Shown piece by piece: positions 50,921 through 60,412 of a stretch of DNA of 64,000 nt. The position numbers were made by a program, and so were the translations under genes. The notes under the pieces are model-generated. The model had not been told where the DNA came from, did not search any database, and was given only the letters and a program-made list of their open reading frames with translations. This DNA is from Spirochaetaceae bacterium (lineage in GTDB: Bacteria; Spirochaetota; Spirochaetia; DSM-2461), in assembly GCA_016744925.1 (NCBI GenBank), contig JADGDJ010000001.1:1-64000 (forward strand), written 5' to 3'. Each line of letters starts with the position of its first letter. The first letter of the stretch is position 1.

Positions 50921-52434
50921 TTGCCTACTCCAGCCATCATCAATCCGACTTCATTTTCATCCGTTTCCGATGCCTTAACCAATCCCACGAGTTCACCACT
51001 ATTGATAATGGCAATTCTATCAGACAGGTCAAGAACTTCATCGAGTTCCAGAGAGATGAGCAGCACGGCTTTTCCATTGTCTCTCTGTTCAATAAGTCTT
51101 TTGTGTATATATTCGATTGACCCCACATCGAGACCTCTTGTCGGCTGGACAGCAATGAGAAGGTTCGGATTGTGATCCACTTCCCTTCCGACTATAGCCT
51201 TCTGCTGATTTCCACCGGACATAGATCGCGTAATTGTAATAGGACCTTCCCCGGATCGGACATCAAAGTCTTTAATTATTTTATCAGCATGTTTTCTGAT
51301 TTCATCTTTTTTCAAGAACCCGTTTTTTGAATAGGGTGCTTTGTTATATACTTCAAGTACCATATTCTCTTCAAGAGAATAATCGAGAATTAATCCATGC
51401 TTGTGGCGATCTTCAGGGATATGTGCCATTCCCGATTCTATTCTATCGCGGATGGAACTCCTGGATAAGTCAATATCATCGAGTAGTATATTTCCCGATT
51501 CAACTTTCCTCAATCCGGTTAATGCCTCTACCAGTTCTGTCTGACCGTTCCCATCAACACCGGCGACTCCGACAATTTCACCGGCATGCACTGTAAGTGA
51601 AAAGTTTTTCAACCCCAACACACCGTGGTTACCCTGAACAGAGAGATTTTTTACTTCGAGAACTTTATCTCCCGCGTCCTGATTTTTTTTATCAACTGTA
51701 AAAGAAACAACACGGCCGACCATCATTTCTGCCATACCCGCTTCATCAGTATCGGCGACATCTACAGTACCGATGACCTTACCTCTACGAATAACAGTAC
51801 ATCGATTAGCCGCGGCTTTAATCTCTTTTAATTTATGCGTAATCAGAAGAATGGATTTTCCCTCTTCCGTCAGATTTTTCATGATTTTCATAAGTTCCAG
51901 GATTTCCTGGGGTGTCAATACAGCTGTAGGTTCATCAAAAATGAGAATCTCGGCATTTCTGTACAACATTTTCAATATCTCAACTCTCTGCTGCATTCCA
52001 ACAGAAATATTTTCGATAAGAGCATCGGGATCAACATCGAGTTTATATTTTTCAGACAATTCTTTGATTCTTTTAGATGCTGACTTTAAGTTGAGTGTAA
52101 GTCCCTGCTTAGGTTCAAGACCCAAAATGATATTTTCTGTTACAGTGAAGTTATGAACGAGTTTAAAGTGCTGATGCACCATACCGATCCCTAAATCATT
52201 TGCCTGATTGGGATTACTGATATTCACTGCCTTGCCATTTACTTTAATCTCACCTCTATCGGGTTTATACAATCCGAAAAGGATACTCATAAGTGTGGAT
52301 TTTCCCGCTCCGTTCTCTCCGAGCAGTGCAAGAATTTCACCTTTCTTAAGATTGATAGATATATCGTCGTTTGCAACGATACCGGGAAATTCCTTCCTGA
52401 CATCAATCATTTCCACAACATAATCCATATTCAA
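50917..52434 (-). CDS. Nucleoside ABC transporter ATPase, two nucleotide-binding domains
   Basis: A 505-residue protein with two ABC cassettes. The first is complete: Walker A LLGENGAGKSTL, signature ISVGMQQRVEILK and Walker B LIFDEPTAVLTP. The second has Walker A-like VAGVDGNGQTELV (no Lys, as usual in this sugar/nucleoside subfamily), signature MSGGNQQKAIVGRE and LLIAVQPTRGLDVGS. AAGGAGG sits before the ATG. It powers the two permeases that follow with overlapping reading frames. The solute-binding lipoprotein gene is upstream, past a terminator. Confidence 0.9.
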   Translation of the reverse strand: MNMDYVVEMIDVRKEFPGIVANDDISINLKKGEILALLGENGAGKSTLMSILFGLYKPDRGEIKVNGKAVNISNPNQANDLGIGMVHQHFKLVHNFTVTENIILGLEPKQGLTLNLKSASKRIKELSEKYKLDVDPDALIENISVGMQQRVEILKMLYRNAEILIFDEPTAVLTPQEILELMKIMKNLTEEGKSILLITHKLKEIKAAANRCTVIRRGKVIGTVDVADTDEAGMAEMMVGRVVSFTVDKKNQDAGDKVLEVKNLSVQGNHGVLGLKNFSLTVHAGEIVGVAGVDGNGQTELVEALTGLRKVESGNILLDDIDLSRSSIRDRIESGMAHIPEDRHKHGLILDYSLEENMVLEVYNKAPYSKNGFLKKDEIRKHADKIIKDFDVRSGEGPITITRSMSGGNQQKAIVGREVDHNPNLLIAVQPTRGLDVGSIEYIHKRLIEQRDNGKAVLLISLELDEVLDLSDRIAIINSGELVGLVKASETDENEVGLMMAGVGK

Positions 52435-52665
52435 CCTCCTTTTTTGTATTTTATCTTTTTTAAATGTTAAACAATTTTAAAATATGATTCCATAAATATC
52501 GAATATTAAATCGATCTGTCCCAAAACAGAATATCGTTTATCTGATAATTTTGTATAAATCTATTAGCTTCACTATTATGGTTTTTAAAATGAATAAAAT
52601 TGCTGGAACGCGATTATATCCAAACAGTCGCTACGTAAAATTGTCAGAAGATGACTGGTTATCAA

Positions 52666-52694
52666 TAAAAAAAGGGGCGAAAATCACCCCTTTT
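52666..52694 (-). terminator. Terminator between the binding-protein gene and the ABC genes
   Basis: Minus strand: AAAAGGGG / CCCCTTTT stem around a nine-base loop and a T run. It would let the binding protein be made in excess over the membrane parts if read-through is partial. Confidence 0.85.
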
Positions 52695-52715
52695 ATGTCA
52701 ATAATGAAGACAATC

Positions 52716-53807
52716 CTATTTGATAAGATTTCCCTGCTCAGCAGCAACGACAATTGAACCATCCTGAAGCAATGCAAATACTTTTGCAACTTCAGCTTCA
52801 ACTGATGCATCGAGGTTTGGATTCTCGGCAGGTATTCCAACACCATTGTTTGAGGCATCAAAAATAAGAGTTTCCCCACCAGGGAACGCTCCGTCGAGAA
52901 CAGCTTTGATCATGTCGTATGCAGATGTGTCGATTCTTTTCATAGCAGAAGTGAGAATGATTGAAGTATCACCCTCATAGATTCCGTCTGCGTACTGATT
53001 AACGTCTACACCGACGATCCATGCAGCTTCACCAGTTTTTGCTCTTGATTTTGCTTCGTTGATAGCACCAACTCCAACACCACCCGCTGCAGCAAAGATC
53101 ACATCAACACCTTTATCAAACATCTGTGCAGCGAGCTGCTGTCCAGCGGCAACATCACTGAATGTTCCCTGATAAATTATATTAGCAGCATCCAGGACAA
53201 TTTTTGTTCCCAGGTTATCATTTGCATATGTTACACCCTGCTGGAATCCCCAGTTAAATTTCTGTACGGGGGGAATTTCCATTCCACCGATAAATCCCAT
53301 TTCTCCCTCTTTGATCTGAAGAGCCGAAGCTACACCAGCAAGGAATCCGGACTCATGCTCAGCGAAGAAAATTGAAACTACATTTGCTTCAGATCTGAAC
53401 TCACTGTAGTCAGCACTGTGAGGAGTACCATCGATAAGGATGAATTTTGCATCTGCATATTTATCCTGAGCAGCAAAGATTGCCGATTCGAATTTAAATC
53501 CGGGAGTAACTATTGTTTTAAAACCAGCATCGATTAAGTTGCCGATCTCTTTCAAATAATCCGCTTCAGTTTCACCGACAGGCTTGAGATATTTAGTTGT
53601 AATTCCGAGATCTTTTTCAGCTTCGAGAATTCCTTCCCAAGTACCCTGGTTGAAAGACTTATCATCAATTGTTCCTGAGTCTGTAACCATACCAACTTTT
53701 AATGCTGGTTTAGCTTCAACAGTCTTCTCAGCAGCTTCATCAGCTTTTTTTGAACATCCCGTTAGAATAATTGCAGCAATTGATAATGCAAGTATTACTT
53801 TTTTCAT
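52716..53807 (-). CDS. Nucleoside-binding BMP/PnrA-family lipoprotein
   Basis: A 363-residue solute-binding lipoprotein. The lipobox LTGC ends at Cys18. The mature part has BMP signatures: VGMVTDSGTIDDKSFNQGTW near 40, TIVTPGFKFESAIF, ADAKFILIDG, EHESGFLAGVASAL, GFIGGMEIPPVQKFNWGFQQG and VIFAAAGGVGVGAI. The family binds purine nucleosides in Treponema (TmpC/PnrA) and Borrelia. A strong promoter, TTGACA-17-TAAATT, and GGAG upstream suggest high expression. It feeds the ABC transporter encoded after the terminator. Confidence 0.93.
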   Translation of the reverse strand: MKKVILALSIAAIILTGCSKKADEAAEKTVEAKPALKVGMVTDSGTIDDKSFNQGTWEGILEAEKDLGITTKYLKPVGETEADYLKEIGNLIDAGFKTIVTPGFKFESAIFAAQDKYADAKFILIDGTPHSADYSEFRSEANVVSIFFAEHESGFLAGVASALQIKEGEMGFIGGMEIPPVQKFNWGFQQGVTYANDNLGTKIVLDAANIIYQGTFSDVAAGQQLAAQMFDKGVDVIFAAAGGVGVGAINEAKSRAKTGEAAWIVGVDVNQYADGIYEGDTSIILTSAMKRIDTSAYDMIKAVLDGAFPGGETLIFDASNNGVGIPAENPNLDASVEAEVAKVFALLQDGSIVVAAEQGNLIK

Positions 53808-53846
53808 TTTAGCTCCTAATTCCTTTTTTCTAATATGACAACTTTT

Positions 53847-53875
53847 AATTTAGACCTACCAAGTATTGTTGTCAA
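53847..53875 (-). promoter_or_regulatory. Promoter of the nucleoside-binding lipoprotein gene
   Basis: Minus strand: TTGACA (53870-53875), 17-base spacer, TAAATT (53847-53852), about 40 bases before the ATG. Confidence 0.85.
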
Positions 53876-53950
53876 GTAAAAAAACAGATTGTCAGACAAT
53901 CAGTCAATACGTCCACTCTCCACAACATCTCGGTTGAGTAAAAAATCTAT

Positions 53951-55132
53951 TTACAACATGGATTGACCGTTTTTCACAGGGGGGACTTTAAAGTAGTCAG
54001 CAAGCGTCTGTGCCAGGTCGGCAAAAGTTGTTCTTATACCCAAATTCCCCGATTTACCACCTTTTGAATACATAAGCATAGGGATGTGTTCTCGTGTGTG
54101 GTCTGTTCCTTTATAGGAGGGATCGCAACCGTGATCGGCTGTTATAAACATAAGATCACCCTCTTCCATTTTTTCAATAAATCCCCTGAGACGGCTATCC
54201 ACTCTCGAAACTTCATCACAATAGCCCTGAGGGTCTCTTCTGTGGCCATAAACCATATCCGTATCGACAAAATTAACGAATATAAATCTGTCTTTATCAC
54301 TTTGTTCATTGAGAATGAGATCTGTCCTGTCCATACAGGCTGGATTACCCGAATCGTGATGGCTGATGTCTATCCCCTGTTCGTCAAAAATTGAACCGAT
54401 TTTTCCAACGGCTACAGTTTCAACGCCATTCTTCTGGAGATGATCCAGGATCGTGTCCTCCGGCAGTGCTATGCTGTAATCATGCCTGTCTTTAGTTCGA
54501 AAAAATTCTCCAGGTTTCCCATCAAATGGTCTGGCAATAACACGCCCAACAGCGTACTCATCACAGAGCCTTCTCGCTATTTCGCACATTTCATAAAGCT
54601 TCTCTATGGGATACAAATCATTATGGGCACAAATCTGAAAAACAGAATCTCCCGATGTGTACACTATGGGAAAGCCGGTTTTAAGATGTTCTTCTCCCAA
54701 TTCTTTGATTATCTCTGTACCTGAAGCAGCCTTATTGCCCAGAATACCTTTACAACCAGTTTCTTCAATAAAATCCTTGAGTAATTTTTCCGGAAATGAA
54801 GGATATTCCCCTGGAAAAATGGTAAATGCCTTCTCCAGCTCTATACCCGCCAGTTCCCAGTGACCAGTCGTTGTATCCTTGCCCGGTGAGACTTCCCTCA
54901 TAACACCGTAAGATGCTGTAGGGTTTTCTACAGCTTCGCACCCCGGCAGCTCATTGCCCAAAAGCATAGAGGCATTACCCAGTCCCAATTCTTTCAAAAC
55001 AGGCCACTTAGGACCTTGAACGGCTTCACAGATATGAAGGGCCGTATTGGATCCTATATCGCCAAATTGCCGCGCATCGGGCAGTTCTCCGATACCAAAA
55101 CTATCTATAACTATAACTGTAGCTTTTTTCAT
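53951..55132 (-). CDS. deoB: Phosphopentomutase
   Basis: A 393-residue alkaline-phosphatase-superfamily enzyme that interconverts ribose-1-phosphate or deoxyribose-1-phosphate with the 5-phosphate, linking nucleoside breakdown to central metabolism. Metal-site motifs: VIDSFGIGELPDA at the start, DTTTGHWELAG with the phosphorylated Thr (about 85), FVNFVDTDMVYGHRRDPQGY and ITADHGCDPSYKGTDHTREH. Length is normal. AGGAG precedes the ATG. It sits next to the nucleoside importer on the same strand, with the thymidine-kinase-like gene 88 bases upstream. Confidence 0.95.
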   Translation of the reverse strand: MKKATVIVIDSFGIGELPDARQFGDIGSNTALHICEAVQGPKWPVLKELGLGNASMLLGNELPGCEAVENPTASYGVMREVSPGKDTTTGHWELAGIELEKAFTIFPGEYPSFPEKLLKDFIEETGCKGILGNKAASGTEIIKELGEEHLKTGFPIVYTSGDSVFQICAHNDLYPIEKLYEMCEIARRLCDEYAVGRVIARPFDGKPGEFFRTKDRHDYSIALPEDTILDHLQKNGVETVAVGKIGSIFDEQGIDISHHDSGNPACMDRTDLILNEQSDKDRFIFVNFVDTDMVYGHRRDPQGYCDEVSRVDSRLRGFIEKMEEGDLMFITADHGCDPSYKGTDHTREHIPMLMYSKGGKSGNLGIRTTFADLAQTLADYFKVPPVKNGQSML

Positions 55133-55220
55133 ATTTTTTATTCTCCTATGGAATCATCTCAATCAGTTTACTTTTCGATTATGATTTCCTTTTATTTAAT
55201 ATAAGCAAGAGTCTTTTAGA

Positions 55221-56348
55221 TTACAAATCTAAATATCTTTTATTATCCGACAAACGAACCTTCAAATAAGATCGATTTAGACTCAGATCTGTTGTAATTG
55301 AACGAAATAATTCTTCCTTGATCAGATTGTGTTCTGCATATAGATAAATAAGTGCTTTCTCTGCTATATAGGGTACTTTTAAAGAATTGAGATTCATGGT
55401 TTTCATATCAAATGTTCCGGAGATAGGTTCTGATATATTCTTGTATAGTTCAGATTTCCCAATATTGTTCTTTAATAATTCCAATTCTGCGATCAGAGGC
55501 TCCGGATCTCCCGATGATGCCATTTCTCCCAGCGGTTTTAAAGTAAAAAAAGTATATTCTTTACCGGGAAGATAATGATGTTCATCACAGCGGGTGCAGT
55601 AATCGGGCTCACCGGAATCTTTCTTTTCCCTATCGCCTCCAATTATTATCAGAGGATCGAAATAGAGTGCGGGACACTCTGTTCCGTTAACCGTGTAATA
55701 ACGATATGTGTAAAATGAATCTTTAATACAGTCTGAGTGATCGCAATATGCCGTAAGAGGAAAAACATCGCTGGCAGTTTCCAAAAGGAGACCTGCAGTG
55801 GAATTGAATATTTCTCTTCGAAAATTCAAGACGAGAGTTGGATAGATAAAAATCAGGCCCCTTTTTTCTGATGCGTATTTTATAACATAAGCCAATCGCT
55901 CATCATAAAAAGAGGCCTCATCAATAATCCAGGTCCCCACATGAGGGTAATCTTCTATAAGCTTTTCAAGATCAAATGAATTCTTTATAAAAGCGATATT
56001 GGAACCGCAGCGTTCATAACCTCCTCTATACCCGAGAGCATCTTTGGGATATTCACTGAAACGCTGTTGATCGAGTATGGAACGAACAAAGAATACATTT
56101 CTTCTATCGGCTCCTGATGTTGTTGTTTTTTCCGATAGAGATTCCGATTTATTTAAAACGACCCGGGAATCTCTCCAGACGCGGGCTGAATACTCTGTTT
56201 TCCCCGAACCCATTGGCCCGATAACCAGTATTCGTCTTCCTGGTCTTGTAAAATCGAAGTGATTAAATGAGTGGTGGACTGATACGGAAGGGAATCCCAG
56301 GCTTTTAAGGAAATTGTCTGTTTCCCGGTCTTTATTTACTTCTAACAA
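55221..56348 (-). CDS. Thymidine-kinase-like protein with extended ends
   Basis: A 375-residue protein whose middle follows type II thymidine kinase: P-loop IGPMGSGKTE (43-52), WIIDEASFYDE (140-150; usual IDEAQFF), LVLNFRREIFN (172-182; usual LDxDFRGEPF), a zinc-lasso pair C202/C207, then PLIIIGGDREKK and C251/C254 with DEHH. TK phosphorylates thymidine or deoxyuridine. Compared with the usual 190-210 residues it has an N-terminal stretch of about 35 and a C-terminal domain of about 110 that I do not recognise. TTG start, with GGGAG seven bases before it. The nucleoside-salvage neighbours support the call. Confidence 0.75.
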   Translation of the reverse strand: MLEVNKDRETDNFLKSLGFPSVSVHHSFNHFDFTRPGRRILVIGPMGSGKTEYSARVWRDSRVVLNKSESLSEKTTTSGADRRNVFFVRSILDQQRFSEYPKDALGYRGGYERCGSNIAFIKNSFDLEKLIEDYPHVGTWIIDEASFYDERLAYVIKYASEKRGLIFIYPTLVLNFRREIFNSTAGLLLETASDVFPLTAYCDHSDCIKDSFYTYRYYTVNGTECPALYFDPLIIIGGDREKKDSGEPDYCTRCDEHHYLPGKEYTFFTLKPLGEMASSGDPEPLIAELELLKNNIGKSELYKNISEPISGTFDMKTMNLNSLKVPYIAEKALIYLYAEHNLIKEELFRSITTDLSLNRSYLKVRLSDNKRYLDL

Positions 56349-56422
56349 TATGAATCTCCCGGATATGAAGGTAACGAATATTATCTGTTCTTAAGATGAA
56401 AGTTTCAATAGCAAATTTATAT

Positions 56423-56450
56423 TTTGCAAGGTAGCGAAAAAGAATATACT
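56423..56450 (+). promoter_or_regulatory. Promoter of adenosine deaminase gene, near-leaderless
   Basis: TTTGCA (56423-56428), 16-base spacer, TATACT (56445-56450), then nine bases to the ATG at 56460. A transcript would start two or three bases before the ATG; no ribosome site is present. Confidence 0.6.
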
Positions 56451-56459
56451 ATATCTATT

Positions 56460-57539
56460 ATGATAACGAAAGAAATAATTAAACGATTACCCAAAGTGGA
56501 GCTCCACCATCACCTCGACGGTGCTGTCAGACCGTCGACAATTATAGAGTTAGCTCGAGAATATAAAGTTGAATTACCTGAAACTGAACCGGGAAAACTT
56601 GCTGACTGGTTTCACAGAGGAGCCGATAGAAAAAATCTGGGATTGTACCTCGAGGGGTTCGGTCTGGTTCTCGAAGTGATGCAGACCGCAGAAGCTCTAA
56701 CAAGAATAGCAAGAGAAAACCTTGAAGACCTGGCTGAGCATAATGTAGCCTATGCGGAGATTCGATTTGCACCTGAACTATGCGTACAACAGGGGTTAAA
56801 CCTGGAATCCGTCGTTGAAGCAGTGTTGGATGGTCTTAATCAGGGAAAGCAGAAAGCAGATGTTGCATTCGGACTTATACTCTGTGCCATGCGGGACAGA
56901 CAAAACTCCCTGGAAATAGCCGAGTTAGCCGTTTCATTTAGAAGCAAAGGCGTTGTGGGATTTGATATCGCGGGAGACGAACACGGTCATCCTCCCAAAA
57001 AACACCTTGAAGCATTTCACTACATCCAAAATAGAAATTTCAATATAACCATACATGCAGGAGAGGCATTCGGAGTTGAGTCCATATGGCAGAGCCTGCA
57101 GGTGTGCGGTGCTCATAGAATAGGTCATGGAACCAGACTACTGGAAGATATGTCTATAACGGGAACCCACATCGACAGAATGGGAACACTTTCCCATTTT
57201 ATAAGAGACAGAAGAATACCTCTTGAGGTCTGCCTATCTTCCAATGTACAGACAGGAGCAGCCGAATCGATTGATAAACACCCTTTTATCATTTTCTATA
57301 GAAATAATTTCAGAGTTCTCCTTTGTTCTGACAATCCTCTGATGAGCAATACGACTATCACTAAAGAACACATAATTGCGGCTGAACACTATCATCTAGG
57401 TATCGCAGACTTTGAGAAATTGACCATAAATGCCATGAAGTCCGCTTTTGCCCACTACGATGAGAGAGTGCGTATCATATACGATATTCTCAAACCGGGC
57501 TTCAAGAGAATAAAGGAAGAAATACATCACATAGATTAA
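56460..57539 (+). CDS. add: Adenosine deaminase
   Basis: A 359-residue zinc enzyme that turns adenosine into inosine. Zinc and catalytic motifs: VELHHHLDGA at the N-terminus, ITIHAGEAFG (about 206), HRIGHGTRL (about 227) and LCSDNPLMSNT (about 283). The usual D-D pair of the last motif is D-N here, as I recall for actinobacterial-type ADA (T-D-N-x-L-M-S), so activity is expected. ATG 56460 is preferred to TTG 56424, because the promoter lies between them. It is divergent from the thymidine-kinase-like gene and part of the nucleoside region. Confidence 0.88.
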   Translation: MITKEIIKRLPKVELHHHLDGAVRPSTIIELAREYKVELPETEPGKLADWFHRGADRKNLGLYLEGFGLVLEVMQTAEALTRIARENLEDLAEHNVAYAEIRFAPELCVQQGLNLESVVEAVLDGLNQGKQKADVAFGLILCAMRDRQNSLEIAELAVSFRSKGVVGFDIAGDEHGHPPKKHLEAFHYIQNRNFNITIHAGEAFGVESIWQSLQVCGAHRIGHGTRLLEDMSITGTHIDRMGTLSHFIRDRRIPLEVCLSSNVQTGAAESIDKHPFIIFYRNNFRVLLCSDNPLMSNTTITKEHIIAAEHYHLGIADFEKLTINAMKSAFAHYDERVRIIYDILKPGFKRIKEEIHHID

Positions 57540-57545
57540 ATTAAT

Positions 57546-57574
57546 AAAAAGACTGCCACGGCGGTCTTTTTTTT
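57546..57574 (+). terminator. Terminator after adenosine deaminase
   Basis: AAAGACTGC / GCGGTCTTT stem (one T-G pair) with a short loop, followed by a run of T. A second AT-rich hairpin with a T run lies at 57643-57667. Confidence 0.85.
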
Positions 57575-57679
57575 GCATATTATTTCAAGATTTACCGTCG
57601 GAAACGAAGAAAAAAGAAGCCAGCCCCGTTCTTGAGGAACATAAAAAATGCGAATAAGCATTTTTTTGCTATCAATCAA

Positions 57680-57707
57680 TTTGAGTTCCCGCCGAAAATT
57701 ATATAAT
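57680..57707 (+). promoter_or_regulatory. Promoter of the ankyrin lipoprotein gene
   Basis: TTTGAG (57680-57685), 16-base spacer, TATAAT (57702-57707), 28 bases before the ATG with AAGGA upstream of it. Confidence 0.6.
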
Positions 57708-57735
57708 AGTAGAGCAAATTTTTAAGGATTAAAAA

Positions 57736-60252
57736 ATGAGACTATTCAAATCACTTCTGGTATCTGTAGCTTTCAGTTTACTTATCACCTCATGTGCCAC
57801 AGTACCCGATCCAGCCCCGGTAGAGGTTGAAGAAGTTCAAGATCAGGGACCTGAGGAGCCTCTTCTTCACAGTCTTATTGCTGAGAACAACAATAAAGAA
57901 CTATCAGACATGTTCAATATGGATATGAATGTTAATGAAAAAGATTCACAGGGAAGAACAGCTCTTCATATTGCCGCCATAAAAGGCAATATACAGATGA
58001 TAGAGAGACTCCTGCTCTATGGTGCGGAAATTGACACCAGGGACAATGAGGGAAAAACCCCATTGATACAGGCAATCGATAATATTCAATATAGTGCCGC
58101 AGGACTGCTTGTAAAAAGCCATGCAGATATCTTTATTGCCGACAATAGCGGGAAATCAACTGCCGATTACTCGGTTGAGAAAGGTTTATCTGCTATGGAA
58201 CAAATTGTCAGTGATGAAAATAAAGACAATTTGAATGACCAGGGTCTTGGATTAATTCATATGGCCGCTCAAAAAGGGATCTATCAGCTTGTAGATTTCC
58301 TCATAGAAAAAGAGGTTAACGTCAATAAACGCACTGAAGAGGGTAAACTCGCACTGGACTACTCTCTGGAAAATAAAATGGATCTGGATTTTGCAAAAGT
58401 TTCGGCATCACTCATCACAGCCGGTTCATCAAGAAGCAAATATACAGACTTCAATTATATCTATACAGTTTTTCAACTCTCCGATTTTAATATCCGCGAC
58501 GAGTATGGAAAAACGCCTCTCCACAAAGCAGCTGAGTTGGGACATGAAGGATTTGTACGATATTTTCTTCAGAATGAAGCCAGCCTCGATATTAGGGACA
58601 AACCGGGAAATACTCCGCTGCACGAAGCTGTGAGAAGCGGTTACATCAATATTGTAAAATTACTTCTCCATGCGGGAGCTAATGTCAATGCAGAGGATTT
58701 TAATGAAAACACACCATTGCATGTTTCTCTTTCTGTAGAAAAAAACAGTGATATAGCAGAGCTTTTAATCGATGAAGGGGCTGATGTCAACTCAAAGAAC
58801 AGTTTTGGAAATACACCTCTTCACCTGACTGTATCGCTGCAGGAATCAAAAGATATGGCTGAAATCCTCATCGAGAATGGTGCTTTTATTGATTCGAGAA
58901 ATAAATCGGGGAATACACCTCTCATGCTCTCTGTAGATAAGGAACACAAAGATATTGCTCTGTTGCTCATTCGAATGGGAGCAGATATCTACGCTGTAAA
59001 TATCGACCAGAAAACACCTGTAGAACTGGCTCTCGATAAAGGTCCGGAAGTGATTCAGTGGCTGATTACTCCGGCGAATGTCAATAAGAGTGACAACAGT
59101 GGGAACACTATCCTTCATCTGGCAATACTATTATCAAAAGAATCGACTGTAATAAGTCAGTTACTGGAGATTGGTGCCATTGCCGATATAAGAAATATGC
59201 AGGGCAACACTCCATTTCATGAAGCGGTAACACTTAGAAACAGCGAAAACAGCAGGACTCTGATGGCTGCCGGTTCTTCTTTATTTATCACGAATAACAG
59301 TGGAGAGTCTCCACTGCTTCTCTCTTTCAAAAATGGTCCGGAATACGTCAGGGAGGTTCTCACTCCTCAATATATCAATCTGACTGATGCCATGAATAAT
59401 ACTCCTCTGTTCTGGGCTGTTAACTGGAGTACACCGGAAATGGTTCAGCTTCTCATTACACTGGGAGCTCAGGTCAATATTCGAAATATGAACGGTTCAA
59501 CTCCTCTTCACGAGGTAGTTCGTTCCGGCTCCATGGAAAGCGCAGAGATACTTATAGAAAACGGTGCCGATATGACAGCAGTAGATGCTACTGGCAATAC
59601 AGCTCTTCACGAGGTAGTTTTCTGGGATGCCATGGATGTAGGGAATTTACTTCTTGTGAAAGGAGCCGATATCGATGCCAAAAATAATGCGGGAAGAACA
59701 GCCTTACTCGAAGCAGTAAATCTGGGTAGAGAGTCTGTAGTAAACTTCTTTCTTCAGAGAGGAGCCGATATAAACACCACCGACAATACTGGAAAAACGC
59801 CTCTTTTCGATGCTTCTATTGCTGGTCATTACGATATTGTAAAACTACTCTTGGAAAATAAAGCATCTCTAAACCGCAGAGATAATAAGGGAAATACAGT
59901 CCTCCATGTCGCTCTTATTTCAGAGCGCAAAGAGATTACTCAATTGCTGATAAAAAACAACACGGATATTTTCGCAATGAACAGAAATGGGAAATCGCCT
60001 CTTTCCATAGCCCTCGATCAAGGATCGGAGACTCTCAAGTGGTTTCTCAATGAATTTAATGTCAATTCTGTTAACAATAGTGGAATGACACCTCTCCATT
60101 TTGCTGTCAAGAACAGATCAGGAAGAGATGTTATAACACAACTTATAAACAGCGGTGCCGATACAAATGTTCGAAACTCCTATGGTTTAACACCGGCGGA
60201 ATATGCGCAAGAGGAAAACTACAGCGAAGTTCTGGATTTGTTGAGAGAATAA
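57736..60252 (+). CDS. Ankyrin-repeat lipoprotein
   Basis: An 838-residue lipoprotein. The signal MRLFKSLLVSVAFSLLITSC ends at the lipid-modified Cys20, followed by a Pro/Glu-rich linker. The rest is about 22 ankyrin repeats of 33 residues, most with the G-N-T-P-L-H or G-x-T-P-L core and A-x-x-G-H-x-x-I-V-x-x-L-L. Several repeats are degenerate (DKGPEVIQWLITPANVN type), recurring at about every fourth repeat. Ankyrin stacks bind proteins; exposed on the periplasmic or outer face this one would be a scaffold or toxin-immunity-like partner. It interrupts the nucleoside-salvage region and has its own promoter and terminator. Confidence 0.88.
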   Translation: MRLFKSLLVSVAFSLLITSCATVPDPAPVEVEEVQDQGPEEPLLHSLIAENNNKELSDMFNMDMNVNEKDSQGRTALHIAAIKGNIQMIERLLLYGAEIDTRDNEGKTPLIQAIDNIQYSAAGLLVKSHADIFIADNSGKSTADYSVEKGLSAMEQIVSDENKDNLNDQGLGLIHMAAQKGIYQLVDFLIEKEVNVNKRTEEGKLALDYSLENKMDLDFAKVSASLITAGSSRSKYTDFNYIYTVFQLSDFNIRDEYGKTPLHKAAELGHEGFVRYFLQNEASLDIRDKPGNTPLHEAVRSGYINIVKLLLHAGANVNAEDFNENTPLHVSLSVEKNSDIAELLIDEGADVNSKNSFGNTPLHLTVSLQESKDMAEILIENGAFIDSRNKSGNTPLMLSVDKEHKDIALLLIRMGADIYAVNIDQKTPVELALDKGPEVIQWLITPANVNKSDNSGNTILHLAILLSKESTVISQLLEIGAIADIRNMQGNTPFHEAVTLRNSENSRTLMAAGSSLFITNNSGESPLLLSFKNGPEYVREVLTPQYINLTDAMNNTPLFWAVNWSTPEMVQLLITLGAQVNIRNMNGSTPLHEVVRSGSMESAEILIENGADMTAVDATGNTALHEVVFWDAMDVGNLLLVKGADIDAKNNAGRTALLEAVNLGRESVVNFFLQRGADINTTDNTGKTPLFDASIAGHYDIVKLLLENKASLNRRDNKGNTVLHVALISERKEITQLLIKNNTDIFAMNRNGKSPLSIALDQGSETLKWFLNEFNVNSVNNSGMTPLHFAVKNRSGRDVITQLINSGADTNVRNSYGLTPAEYAQEENYSEVLDLLRE

Positions 60253-60290
60253 AAATCCGGCAGATAATAATCCTTTAAATTTTTTAAATA

Positions 60291-60327
60291 AAAAAGAAGC
60301 TAAACCTCTCGGTTAGCTTCTTTTTTT
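60291..60327. terminator. Bidirectional terminator
   Basis: AAGAAGCTAAACC / GGTTAGCTTCTT hairpin flanked by A run and T run, so it can stop the ankyrin gene on plus and the uridine kinase gene on minus. Confidence 0.88.
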
Positions 60328-60412
60328 ATGACGATTATTAATTACAGCTCTATAGAGAGATCATCAGGTAAGAAAAACAAAAGAGCATATAATCTCTTCT
60401 CCTGCTTCCCGC

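Noticed and set aside
52551-52757. 68-codon plus-strand ORF between the ABC genes and the binding-protein gene
   Set aside because: It contains the minus-strand terminator and runs antisense into the end of the lipoprotein gene; no ribosome site and no recognisable family, although part of it looks protein-like.
56424-56459. Upstream TTG start for adenosine deaminase
   Set aside because: It would lie inside the -35 box of the promoter and adds residues absent from the family's usual N-terminus.
57643-57667. AT-rich hairpin with T run upstream of the ankyrin gene
   Set aside because: Looks like a weak second terminator after adenosine deaminase; too AT-rich to claim a separate small RNA.
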